From positions 62,001 to 126,000 of the forward strand of contig JAXGGA010001629.1 in assembly GCA_038373865.1 (NCBI GenBank): a stretch of DNA of 64,000 nt, read 5' to 3'. The notes under the pieces are model-generated. The model saw nothing but the letters and a program-made list of their open reading frames with translations. It had not been told where the DNA came from and ran no database searches. The translations under genes and the position numbers were made by a program. Of this stretch, positions 24,028-36,220 are shown one piece after another (positions within the stretch are counted from its first letter, which is position 1; each line of letters opens with the position of its first letter). Source of the stretch: Uloborus plumipes (lineage: Eukaryota; Arthropoda; Arachnida; Araneae; Uloboridae).

Positions 24028-24539
24028 CCCATTAATGCCTAGCGTCCCTTTTTAGGGACGGTCCAAAAAATAGTATGAATTTCCCCAAAATGAACATTTC
24101 AACCAAATAATTGTTCAATTAGTACCTTAGTATTGTGTCAATTCGTTATTATTAGATTGCAGCACATAACCATTGTAAAGTGTGTTCTGTAGCAGTTTTA
24201 ATATGATCTTTATCAAAAATCACATCGTTCACAATCTCAAGAAAAAAAAGCTAAGTTTTCAAAGTTATTTCCAGCTTCCCAGTTTATGTTAATTGCTGCT
24301 ATTATTTCTTCTTATAAAATGTCTTTTTAGATATTTTATCGTAGGCAGAAAAATGCTTTAGTAAAAATAGTATGTACCCTCTGGGGTCCATCGTAACTTT
24401 TAAGAGACGATTTTTCTTTCCTTAATAAAAAAAATAGTTTTCACATAATATTTTTTTTATTATTTTTCCTGTCCATTAATTACTGTTTGTAACCAGTATA
24501 CAAAATTTCTTTGAAAAAAAAATTTCAAGCATTAATGGG
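24028..24539 (-). mobile_element. piggyBac-like MITE, copy 2 (inverted orientation)
   Basis: The ends are CCCATTAATGCCTAGCG and, reversed, CCCATTAATGCTTG. Perfect TTAA flanks both sides (24024-24027, 24540-24543). At 512 bp it is the same length as copy 3 and aligns with it end to end in opposite orientation. Confidence 0.93.
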
Positions 24540-24543
24540 TTAA

Positions 24544-26411
24544 ATGTGTAGTGAAACCATTGGACATAATAGCTGTTAAAAAAAGAATAGTTGGAAGTTT
24601 TGAAACTAACCCCCTGCAAATTAATTTTCGATTACAATGTCCAATAGTATCCTGTTAAATTGCTTGTTGCAATATCCCGCTGACGATGGCTAGACATAAA
24701 ATCATCATTATGTCACCAAACAAAGACAAAAAAACTTTTCATTTGGGAGAGGGTGAATTAAGTTTGGCTAATTCGTTTTTACAACAGTATTAATGAAACA
24801 TATGTAATCGAACTGCAAACTGCAAAAAAAGTACGAAAAGTTTCTTAATTGAACGCATTTTTCAACAATGTTGCCGCAATGAAAAATTCTTTTCTGTGTA
24901 AAAACTAATTAATTTTACTGATGTCATATAAACAGAAATATTTATTATACATCTTCCATCTAGTTTGCCCAAAACGGCTTTTCTAAACCGAATAATAAAT
25001 TTTTCAGAGCAATATTCTACCCCAAAATTCGTTTTTATTAAAAAAATAAAAAACTAATTTTATTGACGTTTCTTAGAAAGGAATGCTCATGAAAATTAGT
25101 ACATATCCAAACTCGGAACCGCGTTTCTGACACGAAAATTACATTTGAAAGAGAGACTTTTTAGAATGAAAAAATAAGTAAATAAGTAAATAAAAATAAT
25201 TGGGTGGGGGAGGGGACGAGATAGAAACTACTTTTTAAAGTAAACGTTTGCGAAACTAAACTATACAAAACAAAGTTTTAAAAATCAAAAATGAGTGTTT
25301 TAGAGCGAATTTCTACTACAAAATTACTTTTTTCACTTAAAAATTTACTATTATCTTTTAAAAAGAATTATCTATCGGAGTTATTTAAATATATTACTAT
25401 AAAGTGAATTAAAGTGATATATCGTAAAGATAATCAAGAAATAATGTAAACTATAGTATAAATTAAGAATATTAAAACAAAATAAAAACATTTCCAGGTG
25501 TTCATACTTGATAAATAGGAAACAAAAACAAAAATCTTTATAAAACGATAAAGAATTTATTTCTGATACATTATTTGGAGTTGGGTGGAGCAAACCAAAA
25601 AAAAATGCCCTTAAATTTTACAAAACCAGTTTCTATGTAATTCAGATTTGAAAAAAAAAAAAAATGTTGGAAATGATTTTACTATGTGTTTGTTATCTAC
25701 CATCAAGTCAAATATTGTCAAAGAAACCGTTTTACAGTGCGTCAAAGAGGAACACTGTACAATAAACTAATTTATAGTGGATTAGACAAGGCTGCAGTCT
25801 TTTTCTTCCTGTGGCGACGCTACACCTTTTTAATCTCTGTAAATAGCGTATCATATTTAGTTTTTAAGAAGCTCAATAATTAATTGGGACCACAGTTTAA
25901 TTTCTCGCAAAGGAAGCTTTGACACAAGAAATTGAAAATCTGAATATTTGTCAAAGCCGTTTTAACCACTATGCAGAGCAGAGCAAACAAAATTGTCCTA
26001 AACTGAAAATTATCATTGATTTTGCAGAAATGACTATTGTAAATATTTATGTTCATGCAATCTTATAAACTTTTCATTCATCGATAAAAGTTATCTTCAA
26101 TAAATAAATAAATAATGTAAAAAACCATAATTTGAGCAAAAAGAAAACTAAAATCCATTGCAAAAGTAACATTAAATCTCGCAACTAATAAGTAAGGTTT
26201 CATTAATAACTAAGTTTTAAGAGTAAAACACGAAGAAAGTGAAGCACAAAAGTGAACTGCTGTAAAAATACAACCGATAAAATTTGAAGAAAAAAAAAAG
26301 TATGAAAAACATGAAGACTGAAATAGGAAAAAAACATTACACTTTCTAGAATTGTAGTAATTAACAAGTACAATTTATAGCATTGATGGTAATTTCAGTA
26401 ATCAATTGCCA

Positions 26412-26442
<31 letters not shown>

Positions 26443-26895
26443 CAGATTTTTAAAGATATTTAGTTTGTTTTTAATCTATCAGCCTTTATCGTTTTGTTTT
26501 GATTTATTTATTAGTTCTTTCGTGGAAAAAGTTTTTAGAAATTTGAAAAATATGATGCTTAACTATAAAATACAACCAAATTCCAACCACTCTTTAAAGT
26601 GAAATGCCGATCATATTTTTACTCTGCGAACTTATATCAACATTACCTGGCATGTTCTTTTTCACTGCAAAGCCACAATAAATCAAGCCACCACACTAAA
26701 AGGAGGGAGCGCCATTGTAAGAGGATTTCTTAAATTTAACCGTACAATTTGATATATGCTCAGAATTATGCTATAAAAGGCGACGCATGAGAGTAAGTCT
26801 CTGAAAAGGAAGTGGCGAGGAAATAAAAAGAAGCAAGGATCCTTTTATCCGCCAGTGATAAAACTGGCCACACGCCGCTGCGACTGCCCCAGATT
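24544..26895. other. Unique sequence; mixed block near the right end
   Basis: Mostly AT-rich, with an A-run at 26415-26442. A TATA-like word (tataaaag, 26772-26779) lies in a GC-richer block (about 26590-26960) that leads into the direct repeats at 26896. No reading frame follows it that I recognise, so a promoter is only a possibility. Confidence 0.3.
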
Positions 26896-28107
26896 GTTTG
26901 CGACTGTCATAAAATCATCGTGGGCCCTGAGTACTTAGGTTCTCCTGTGAGGTTTTATGCCCTGTTTGGTCAGTTGTATCACAATCTTACAACAACTTCT
27001 TCATTCTTGGGATGATTTGGATTGCGTAATTACTGAGGACCGTGAACCGTTCATTAGAGAAGTAGAAGGAGATCGATTGAAAGTCTCAAATTTGATTGAC
27101 AAATGAATCGTTTATTCCAGAAACCACCCAAGAGACAAAGACTAAAAGTTCGAAAAAATATTTTTACCGTTATTTATGAAAAAATCGATTAAGATTTCAA
27201 TATTTTACACAGAAATATATTTATATTCAAAAATATTTCTTTTAAAAACTATTGCGCCAATCACTATTAATTAGTTTAACATGAAAAAATAAATGTTTTC
27301 TTAAAAATAAAAATTTTGTCGCATAGGTGGTTTCTGAAATAAACTATTCAAATATCTTCTGCTGAAACTTGGGAACGACGCACCAGTAAAAATTGCAATT
27401 GTTAAAAGTTTTTCAAGGTAAATTACTTTGATGCGTTAAATACGGTTTTTTTCCTAAATTTTTGAAAAAATATAAAAATTGAGACCGATCCTAATTGGTT
27501 GCTACTGTCATAAAATCATCGTGGGCCCTGAGTACTTTGGTTCTCCTGCGAGGTTTTATGCCCTGTTTGGTCAGGTATTTTTACCGTTATTTTTAAAAAA
27601 TTTGATTAAGATTTCAATATTTCAAACTGAAATATGTACATATTTAGATATATTTCTTTCAGAAAGTATTGTTGTAATCACTATTAAATAGTTTCACGTG
27701 AAGAAGTAAATGTTAATTCTTAAATTTGGAAATTTTGTCGTTTGGATGGTTTCTAATATAAACGATTCAAATATCTTCTGCTAAAACTTGGGCGCCAGTA
27801 AAAACTGCAATTGTTAAAAGTTTTTTAAGGTAAATTATTTCGATGCGTCAAATACGTTTTTTTTTTCCTAATTTTTTTTTTTTAAATATAAAAATTGTGA
27901 CCGCTTCCAATTGGTTGCTACTGTCATAAAATCATTGTTGTCTTTCGTCCACCTACAAGGTTTAATGCGCTGTTTGATCGATTGTATTCCAATCTTGAAA
28001 CTTCTCCATTCTCAGGATAATTGGATCGTGTAATTGCTGAGGGTCATTAGATGTTTGTTAGAGATAAGGATGGAAAGCGATTAAAAGTCAAATTTGATTG
28101 TTTTGTA
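26896..28107. repeat. Direct repeats with a near-identical 70-bp core
   Basis: A core beginning actgtcataaaatcatcg occurs at about 26903, 27506 and 27909. Cores 1 and 2 differ at only about 3 of 70 bases; core 3 is clearly diverged. A following ~330-bp segment (27160-27500 and 27575-27905) is also repeated but less similar, with words such as attcaaatatcttctgct. A third segment (tagagaagtagaagg near 27055, tagagataaggatgg near 28059) links copies 1 and 3. Copy 2 therefore lacks an internal part. Confidence 0.85.
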
Positions 28108-29515
28108 ATGGAAAAATATTTCTGTCAATAATGTTCAATATTTCTCATAAAATATCGTTTAGCATAGTTTCACCATTAAGAATTTTTTATTTGTTACCCC
28201 CCCCCCCCTCCAATATTCTGGATTCTGATACAGAAGCACTCTCAGTCATTTTGAAATCTTGGGTCCTAATACAATTTAATTTTAAAGAAATCGAGATGAA
28301 CCAATGATCGTTTTGCATAGTACCTCTCCTGCTGCTGTAAACATAATTTAATAGATCAGGGTCCAAAAATAAATACTTTTCAATTTAAATATACAGAAAC
28401 ACACACATTAAAACAACATACAAGTGTGCTACGTCAAAAACTTTACATACCATTTTTTACTTTACTGTTCAGTTAAAAGAAACACTTTTACAAAATTTTT
28501 AATCAAATAGTTTTATCAAAATATAACGAAGCTTCCAGACAAGCAGCCTCTTTACCAATCCAATTCAGTTTTCTTTTAGTGTAGCTTAAATATTTCCCTT
28601 ACACATATATTTGAAAAGTTTTCATTTTTCGCTACAGAAAGGAACCGACAGCCAAGTCACTTTGGTGCATTCGAAAGGAAAAAAAAAGAAATATATGCAC
28701 ATAAAAAACTTTTCATTCGAGTTTTATTAATATTTATATTTTCCGTTCTTATCAAATTTTTTTTCTTCTTATTTTTTTTCCCTTCGGGTATGCAGAATGT
28801 TTGTTTTTTGTAGCCCCTCTAAATAAGACGGGTAATTGTATTTTCCCCTTTTGTAATCCTACAGAGCCTCAGGGTTAACTCAGAATTTGCCTAGTTGCAA
28901 AATGTGGAGGGAGCGTGCAACAATTGCAGTTCCTCAACAGTGCTTTCCGATTTTCAAACACGAATGGTTTTTTGAGGAAGTGAAAATGATTTAAAAAGTT
29001 GAAGTATTATGATTGATAGTAAATATTTCAGGGGACTGCGCTTTTACGATTATTCAACTTTCATTTCATAGTGAAAACACAATAAATCTTTCGTAAAAGA
29101 ATCAATTGATTAATGGGCACACAAAAGAAAAAAAAATAATAGCAATGCTATTTAAATAAGTGGTGAGTTCAAATAACAGTGTTCAAAAATTAGAATTGTA
29201 AGAATTCATACTCATCATTACTGTTAAATTAAACACCAAATTCAGAAATAATTTTCATGTATATCTTAATAATACCGCTTAATCGGGTAACGGATAAACA
29301 AATACCCTGCTTATACGGATAAAACATCTTGAAACCGAATATATCCATATCCATAGACCTCGTAAAATTCCCCGCTTTATCAAATAATAATTCTTGGAAC
29401 CAAAGGTATTCGTTTAAGCGGGGCTGACATTACCTTTTATTTGGTCACAAAGTCCCCATGTTCGAATTCCATATCCATACCTCAAGGGTACTAGAACAAG
29501 GATTGCTCAGCTTCG
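28108..29515. other. Unique sequence with a pogo-like fragment
   Basis: A C-run lies at 28196-28208. At about 29270-29433 words such as ataccgcttaatcgg and tcgtttaagcggggctga resemble the ends of pogo/Tigger elements, but no paired ends with TA flanks could be fixed. Otherwise featureless. Confidence 0.35.
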
Positions 29516-29522
29516 GCTATGG

Positions 29523-31585
29523 TAGAGATGTAAAATTTCTTGGAAATTTTGAATTGATGGGAAAAAAACGGTTTTTTTCCTGTTTTTTTCCGGAAAAATT
29601 GGAAAAAAAAAATGAAAAATTGACTTTTTTACAATTAAAAAGAGCGTTTTTTAATAGTTTAGTTTTTCTTGGACCATTTAAAAGGTTAATCATTAAAAAT
29701 ATATGCAATCAACACATATTATTTTTCCTGATGACAGAAATAAGCATAATTAGGTAAGTTTTAAAAGGAAAAAAATAGCCCTTCTGTTTTATGACTCGAA
29801 GCTTTCTTGGTCAAACCCCACAAATGAATCATATCGTCATTTCACTGTTAATATTGGATAAAGTGTGTCTAACCCTTACAATTAAATTTTCTATTTTAGA
29901 CTGTCTTTAAAACTTAAAATAAGTAGATACTTTCAAACATCAATAATAGTGTTTGAAAGAAAAATCAGAATGATTTTTCTCCCTTGCAATATAACCTCAC
30001 TATCTAAAAATGAAAACTATTGAGTTCTGGTTTTTCCCCACCCAATCTAAATCCAAATAAAAAGTAAATGACTTTTTTTTTTAACCTTTCTAATAGAAAA
30101 CTATAAACTGCGTAATGGTTTCTAAACCTGAGCAAAATTTAAACTGAAGTTTCAACTTATTGCACTGCCTTGCTAAGCACAATAGTCGTACCCCTACTTT
30201 TCAACAAAACCAGAGTAAGTAACCAGAGGTTGCTCTCTGTTTCGTATGTGTTATTAATAAAATGTTTTGTAATCATTTGTGCTTGGAAACTTTCTTTTTT
30301 AATCTGCTAAATAAAAAGTCATCACAACAAAATATATGGAGGCGCAGCTCTTTAAAATGCAATATCTCAGTTTGAGCTCAATTGCAGATTCTACTATGTG
30401 CTTAGCAAGCAGTTCTTCACTAAAAGGACGTTGGTCTTGTTAAAGAAGTTTCTGTGTAGAGTTATTGTGTTGAGAGAGTTTTAATAATTGATAGCGTTGA
30501 ATTCTGCTTGGAATTAGCAATAAAGGTAAGTGTACTTTTTTTTATATAGTTTTTTTTATTATTTTTTAGTTATTTATTTTATATTTTGTGCTACTTTAAA
30601 TACACAGAACGTTAATAATTATAATCTTAGTACGATTTGAACTCTGAATTGTTAGACACATAAAATCTTTGAAAGATCTGTAAACTATTTAAATTAAATT
30701 ATTAATTTTTTTGTAAATTTGCTGTCCTAATGTTAGTAATATTGCATATTAATGTAAAGTTTTGGAAAATATCTGAATACCAAAAGGAAATTAACAATAT
30801 TTAACAGAAAATTGATAAATCTATGATATAAAATTAAATATGTATGTGACAGTTTATTTTATACATACACAAAGTAGAGGAAGTACATAAAGAAAATCAG
30901 TTAAAAAGTGAGGTAATGCATTTTGTATGAAAGAATTCATATTGATAAATGAAAATTTTTGTGCATAAGCACTTATCGAGAATGAAATAATTTTACCTTT
31001 CAGTGGCGATATGTAATTTTTCATAACAAATAATTTATGTACTTTTAATATCAAAAATACACTAATAGTAGGCCAATTATAAAATATGTTGTTTTTACAA
31101 AAGTTGGAATTTAATCAGAATTATTTTTTTACCTAATTGAGTAGTGGTTCACTTATTACAAAATATTAAAATGCGTTTTTAACATAAATTTCTGTACTCA
31201 TTTACTATTGCTTTAACATTTTCAATTAAAAATTGTGCTGTCCTAGAGTAGAGAACGTAATGTTTATAAAATGGCCAATATACACGATTAAAAAAAAATG
31301 CTCTTTGATACCTGCTATGTAATTAAATAAGGAAAAAAAAAACAGAAAATAATGGCTATATGCTTTTGCATCAAGATGTTTAGGGGATTTAAATGAAAAA
31401 CAAAAATGCAGGATTTAATAAATTAACGCTTCTAACAATTATACAAACAAAAGATTTTCTAGTCATTTCTTTCTTAAAAATTAAATGGAAAATTCAATTT
31501 TTCCGGAATGGAAATAAACCTCCTCGGAAAAAAACCGTTTTTTTCCCGAAAATTTTCGGTTTTTTTCCGACCATTTTCATCTCTA
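29523..31585. mobile_element. hAT-type element, ~2.06 kb
   Basis: Ends are TAGAGATGTAAAA and, reversed, TAGAGATGAAAATGG. Immediately inside both, runs of the kind ggaaaaaaacggtttttttcc recur inverted. It is flanked by gctatgg on both sides (29516-29522 and 31586-31592), 7 bp exactly; an 8-bp hAT duplication with one lost or changed base would explain this. No transposase is recognisable. At about 30535 gcaataaaggtaagtg looks like an exon end plus splice donor, possibly a relic of the parent element's 5' exon. Confidence 0.8.
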
Positions 31586-31588
31586 GCT

Positions 31589-31783
31589 ATGGGTAAAAAA
31601 AAGAACTGTTTTCAAGGAACAGTTCAACAGATAAAGGTAAAACCAGGTGTGGTGATAGGCAAGAGGGACCATGGAATGCTCACGTTGACTGTTGATTCAA
31701 AATCAGTCAGTGTTTCATACGAAAAGTCCAACAGAAAAAATGGTCTCTTAATGGACAGATTGTATTCTGTACACAAATTTTGA
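31589..31783 (+). CDS. Coding-like 64-codon frame, unknown product
   Basis: The frame starts ATGGGTAAAAAA inside the right-hand target duplication of the hAT element and ends at TGA (31781-31783). It opens MGKKKNCFQGTVQQIKVKPG and is basic and hydrophilic. Its mixed codon composition differs from the AT-rich shadows around it. I recognise no family. Before the hAT inserted, the frame continued only a few codons upstream to a TAG. It may be a fragment of an older element or retrocopy, or chance. No promoter or splice context supports a gene. Confidence 0.2.
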   Translation: MGKKKNCFQGTVQQIKVKPGVVIGKRDHGMLTLTVDSKSVSVSYEKSNRKNGLLMDRLYSVHKF

Positions 31784-33556
31784 GTGTCGTAATTAACTTT
31801 TTAAAAATAACATAAAAATTCCTTTACTGGGAAAAAACGTTAACCCTTCAATCTTTCACATCGAAAACTATTATTCAAAGATATTTGATAACTATTTTTC
31901 TCACATTACAGAGAAGAAAGTAGTCAAATTTAAGCACTTTCAATGATGCGTGATATTTTCAAGACTTTATTCGTCTAAAATACTAAGTTGGTTATTCAGC
32001 AAACTTACTAAAGCATTTAAATTCCTTCAGATCAATACCATTTCAGTTATCTCTTTCAGAAAATAGAATACAGTCGACCCTTGTTAATCCAAATATTCTT
32101 AAAACGAATTTCTACTAAGACTAACTACAATTCAGATCTATACCCTAGGGTTTGTTAGTTATAGTTGGTAATTGTTATAATGTATTGTTCCTCGGATAAG
32201 ATATTAACAACGGTCAAGAATTTGTTTAAAAAATATATTTGTCTTATTTCTAGAAAAATAAAACAGTTTTTAGATATAAAAAAAAGAAAAGAGAGAGAGA
32301 GAAGGAAAGAAAAAGAGGAAAAAAAGAAAGAAGATGGAAACAGAAGTCGTGGGTCGAGTGGAATTTTTCTTGCAATTTCAACTAAAATCTGTCGAAGTCA
32401 AGAATGCGTGAAACCGTTTTCGTTTCCCAGAGAAGAGGGGGAAAATAGCTTAATAGAAACGTTTCAAGAAAATAATTGAAAGAAAAAAAAGAATCAATAC
32501 CAAGAACTATATATATATGAAAGAAAAAAAAAGACAAACATCCCGCAGAGCTCTGTAGCCAAAAGAGCAGCATCCCCAGACGCACAGACAGACATAAATG
32601 ACGTCTAGCGAGTCGACAGGCCAAGGACGAAGGAAATGCCCCCCCCCCCCCACCTCTATTAAAGGCCCTGTTATGTTACTTGTTATTTCATTCTAGCACA
32701 AGTCAACCAGTTTTACCTGCGCCTTCCACTGATGGCGAGAACCTCCTAACCAAGTAGGTAGGAAATTTTACCTTCAGCTTCTTACTCCCCCCCCTCCTTC
32801 ACTGCCTTTTTTTTTTCTTCCTTCAGAAAGGTGAAGAATCTTTGGAAAAGGTTGCTGGAAGTTTATTGGGGTCGAACAATGGTCTTTAGAGTTCTTTTTT
32901 ATTTTTGTTGTGGATGATTAGGTATTCAGTCGGAACAAGATTGAATGTAGCTACATCAATGTTTGGAATTCTCAGCCATTAAGCAACTTTTTTTCGTCCA
33001 CAGTTAAAAGGTGTATGCATATGCAAATCGCTCAATGTATTATAACTTTTTCACATTAAAAAAGAAAAAGAAAAGGAAAAGAAAAGTATGGAAGCAAAAT
33101 TGTTGAGAATGCAATATGCGTAAAGTCTTAAGTACACTTAAAACTTTTTTTGTTAAAATTAAAGAACGAAAAAAAAATGAAAGAAAATAAAAAGTATGTA
33201 AAATCTCATTCTGCAGTAGCATAAGTAAAAAGCCTAAACTATACATAAAGCTTCAATTTCAACAACAGAAAAGAAGAAGAGAAAAAGAAAAGAAAAAGTG
33301 TAAAATCTCATCATGCAATAAAAAACGATATGGTACTCAGATCAACTTTATAAAAACAAAAGAAATGGTGCAGACAACTCTTTATTTATTGAATAAATAA
33401 TTGGTAAAATAATTCTCTTATGATCAGTATCTAGTCGTCCATCATCACTCTGTGAAAGGAGCAGTAGCTTACTGAAGCTTATTTTTAAAAAAAACAGGCA
33501 CAACTTAAAATAGGTAAAATTTAAACTGTTAAAACTACAAGTTGCACGAAGCACCT
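31784..33556. other. Unique and purine-rich low-complexity sequence
   Basis: A solo pogo-like end (cagtcgacccttgttaatcc, 32073-32092, preceded by TA) has no partner here. An AG-rich run covers about 32278-32340, and C-runs lie at 32640-32651 and 32788-32796. An octamer ATGCAAAT is at 33021-33028. No gene seen. Confidence 0.35.
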
Positions 33557-33560
33557 TTAA

Positions 33561-34072
33561 CCCATTAATGCCTGACATTTTTTTTTCAAACATATTTTGC
33601 ATATCGGTTACAAACAGTGCTTAATGAACTAAAAAAATAATAAAAAAAATATTATGTAAAAAATAATTTTTTAATAAAGGAAAGAAAATCGTCCCTTGAA
33701 AGTTACGATAGACCCCAGAGGGTACATACTTTTTTTTACTAAATTTTTTTCTGCCTACGATATAATATTTGAAAAGACATTTTATAAGAAGAAATAAAAT
33801 CAGCAATTAACATAAACTGGGAAGCTGGGTATAACTTTGAAAACATAGCTTTTTTTCTTGAGATTGTGAACGATGTGATTTTTGATACAGATCATATTAA
33901 AATTGCTACAGAACACACTCGACAATGGTTATGTGCTGTAATCTGTTAATAACGAACTGAAACATTACCAAGGTACTAATTGAACACTATTAATTGGTTG
34001 AAATGCTCATTTTGGGGAAATTCAGACCCTTTTTTGGACCGTCCCTAAAAAGGGACGCTAGGCATTAATGGG
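33561..34072 (+). mobile_element. piggyBac-like MITE, copy 3
   Basis: The ends CCCATTAATGCCT and, reversed, CCCATTAATGCCT are identical. Perfect TTAA flanks both sides (33557-33560, 34073-34076). It is 512 bp and in the same orientation as copy 1. The right-hand TTAA also serves as the left flank of the next element. Confidence 0.95.
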
Positions 34073-34076
34073 TTAA

Positions 34077-34356
34077 GGTTGAAACGTTGTACCACCAGCG
34101 ACACCCCTGAAAGGTGACACGTGACTCTCTATGGCACCTTTGAAATTGACTCCATGTGGTACCCTATGGGCAGGGGTGCCCATCCCCCCCCCCAAGCTCA
34201 ATGGCGCAAATTCCCCCCCAAAATTTTTCAGAACCCTCTTATGATTTTTATTTTTAACTCTTTTTTATTTTATTTATTTTTTAAATATTATTATTTTTTA
34301 ATATTTACTTATTTTTTTTATATTATTTATTTATTCTTTTTTTTATATTATTTATT

Positions 34357-34387
<31 letters not shown>

Positions 34388-34859
34388 TATTTATTTATTA
34401 TTATTTTTTATTTATTATTATTTTTTATTTATTATTTTATTTATTATTAATTTTCTAAAAGTACTAATTATGCGTAGAACAGAATCGCTTTTTTTCTCTT
34501 CCAGACATTCCAAGCACACTCACAGACACAAAATAAATAAATAAATAATAATAAAGAAATAAAAGAACTAATTTAAATTGAAAATATTAATTAGTGAATA
34601 ATTTTTATTAAAAAAATCAGTAAATAATTTAAATAAATAAGTAAATAAATAAATTAGTTTTAAAAAATCCCCCCCAAAAATTTTGATGGCGCAACTTGCG
34701 CCATAATCCCCCCCTGTGGGCACCCCTGCCTATGGATGTCTTATGGCATCTCATGGGTAACCCATGGTTCCCTAAGGATCCAAATGGCACCTTCTAGGGT
34801 GCCATAGAGAGTCAAGTGCCACCTTTCAGGGGTGCCGCTGGTGCTACACCATTTCACCC
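34077..34859. mobile_element. TTAA-flanked foldback element with a nested hAT MITE
   Basis: The left arm (34077-34140, ggttgaaacgttgtaccacc) and the right arm (reversed: gggtgaaatggtgtagcacc) are inverted repeats of at least 65 bp, including caccagcg and acacccctgaaaggtg. TTAA flanks at 34073-34076 and 34860-34863. The hAT element 34171-34728 sits inside it. Without that insertion the element is about 220 bp and largely self-complementary. Confidence 0.88.
34171..34728. mobile_element. hAT-type MITE nested in the TTAA element
   Basis: Ends CAGGGGTGCCCA and TGGGCACCCCTG are perfect inverted repeats, continuing with C-runs and aatggcgcaa / ttgcgccata. The flanking octamers cctatggg (34163-34170) and cctatgga (34729-34736) match at 7 of 8. 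The interior (about 34250-34460) is an extreme T/A tract of TTTAT-type units, so the open frame across it is meaningless. Confidence 0.88.
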
Positions 34860-34863
34860 TTAA

Positions 34864-35511
34864 AATGCTTTGTGCAAGCTGTAGTTTTAACAGTGTAGAG
34901 TTGGCTAAACCGCGATGTTGCGTTTTAAAAAAGAAAAAAAATGGGCAAAAAATATTTTAAATGATTAATAATCTGAAATTTTCAGTAAAAAATTAAGAAA
35001 AGTCTGCAGAATCTCCTCCTTAAAATTACTTGCCAATTTGACTATGATGTATTCAATAAAAATGAAATTACAAATAGCTTTTTACTAATTTTAATTTTGT
35101 TTTCCAATGTATACATCTGAAATCTACTAATATATGCTTGGGTGGCAAAGTTTTGATTTAGGCAAAAACTACATTATACTAAATTTCATTTTTCTAAACA
35201 TTTCCGTTTACCCGGGATACGCACTAAACACGAACACTCATACAAACATCTCATTTTATTATATGTGTAAAAAATTATCTATTTTTTGCTAAATTGTATA
35301 AGCTGGATAAGATGGTTGAATTTTAACTGAATTTAATTTTTACCGGAATGCGGGCGATGGAACTAACGATAATAAAACTAATTACGGAAATTATTTGAAT
35401 GTAAGTGGCAGCGTCGAGTAGGATTATCCGTTATTCTATTCTTATTGATAAATATGTATATAAGTAAATATTTGTGTCGTCGTGGACTGTTTTAAATTTG
35501 GCTGACCGATC
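34864..35511. other. AT-rich unique sequence
   Basis: No repeat ends, RNA gene or coding frame recognised. Confidence 0.35.
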
Positions 35512-35513
35512 TA

Positions 35514-35742
35514 CACTTCTCAAAACAATTAGGGGAGCAAGACGTTTCTGCAACATCTCGATTTCTGCCCTTATCTCCTTTTTCTGGTTTTGGACGTCCT
35601 GAACTTTAATTACCACATAAAGTTTATTCTTCCGTTTTCTGGTAGACTTTAAATTATGACCAATTCATTTTGTTACTTATCAGTACACATTTTTGCTTAT
35701 TTTTGCTGAAACTATGTGCTCCCCTAATTGTTTTGAGCAGTG
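35514..35742. mobile_element. Tc1/mariner-type MITE
   Basis: Both ends read cac(t)tctcaaaacaattagg-like: left cacttctcaaaacaatta, right reversed cactgctcaaaacaatta, continuing to about 27 bp. TA flanks both sides (35512-35513, 35743-35744). At 229 bp it is far too short for a transposase. A minus-strand stretch reading VQNQKKEIRAEIEMLQKRLA spans its left half and looks coding-like, possibly a captured piece of the parent element. Confidence 0.85.
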
Positions 35743-36220
35743 TACATAAAACACGGACCTTAACGTACAATTCTTCTAATTCTTTATTTGCTTCCTAGAA
35801 TACTACTTAGCCATATGAATAATAATAATATAAATAATAATTAGTATCTTTTACGGGGGAAAACCTGTCAGATACAGTATTCAACAAACAAATCAGTTAT
35901 TGATGGATGATCTGAATCAGCAGAGAGCAAGTCATTTATCAAACCAAGAGAACTTTTTAAATTCAACATTAAAAAAAATATAGTTAATGTACATGCTAAC
36001 GGGCAGAGAACAAACATAATCTAAGTTGATTACGACTGAAAGCAGATTTTTTTTTCATTGTTCTTTAGTCAGATGGATATTATCTAAGGAGAATACATTT
36101 TAAGCTGGAATATCATTTCATCCGCCAGATGATTAATGGTGTGGCCAGCGTCGTAAAAAGAGGAGATGAGTGAAGAGCTCTCTGCACTGGACGTCGGTTA
36201 TTTCAGCTTTCTACCACCAA

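Noticed and set aside
26772..26779. TATA box of a gene starting near 26800
   Set aside because: tataaaag is followed by no recognisable reading frame or splice-linked exon; single TATA words are common in AT-rich DNA.
34121..34450. Hydrophobic 109-codon frame as a membrane protein
   Set aside because: It is a translation of the TTTAT-rich tract inside a hAT MITE; Tyr/Phe/Ile content is a composition artefact.
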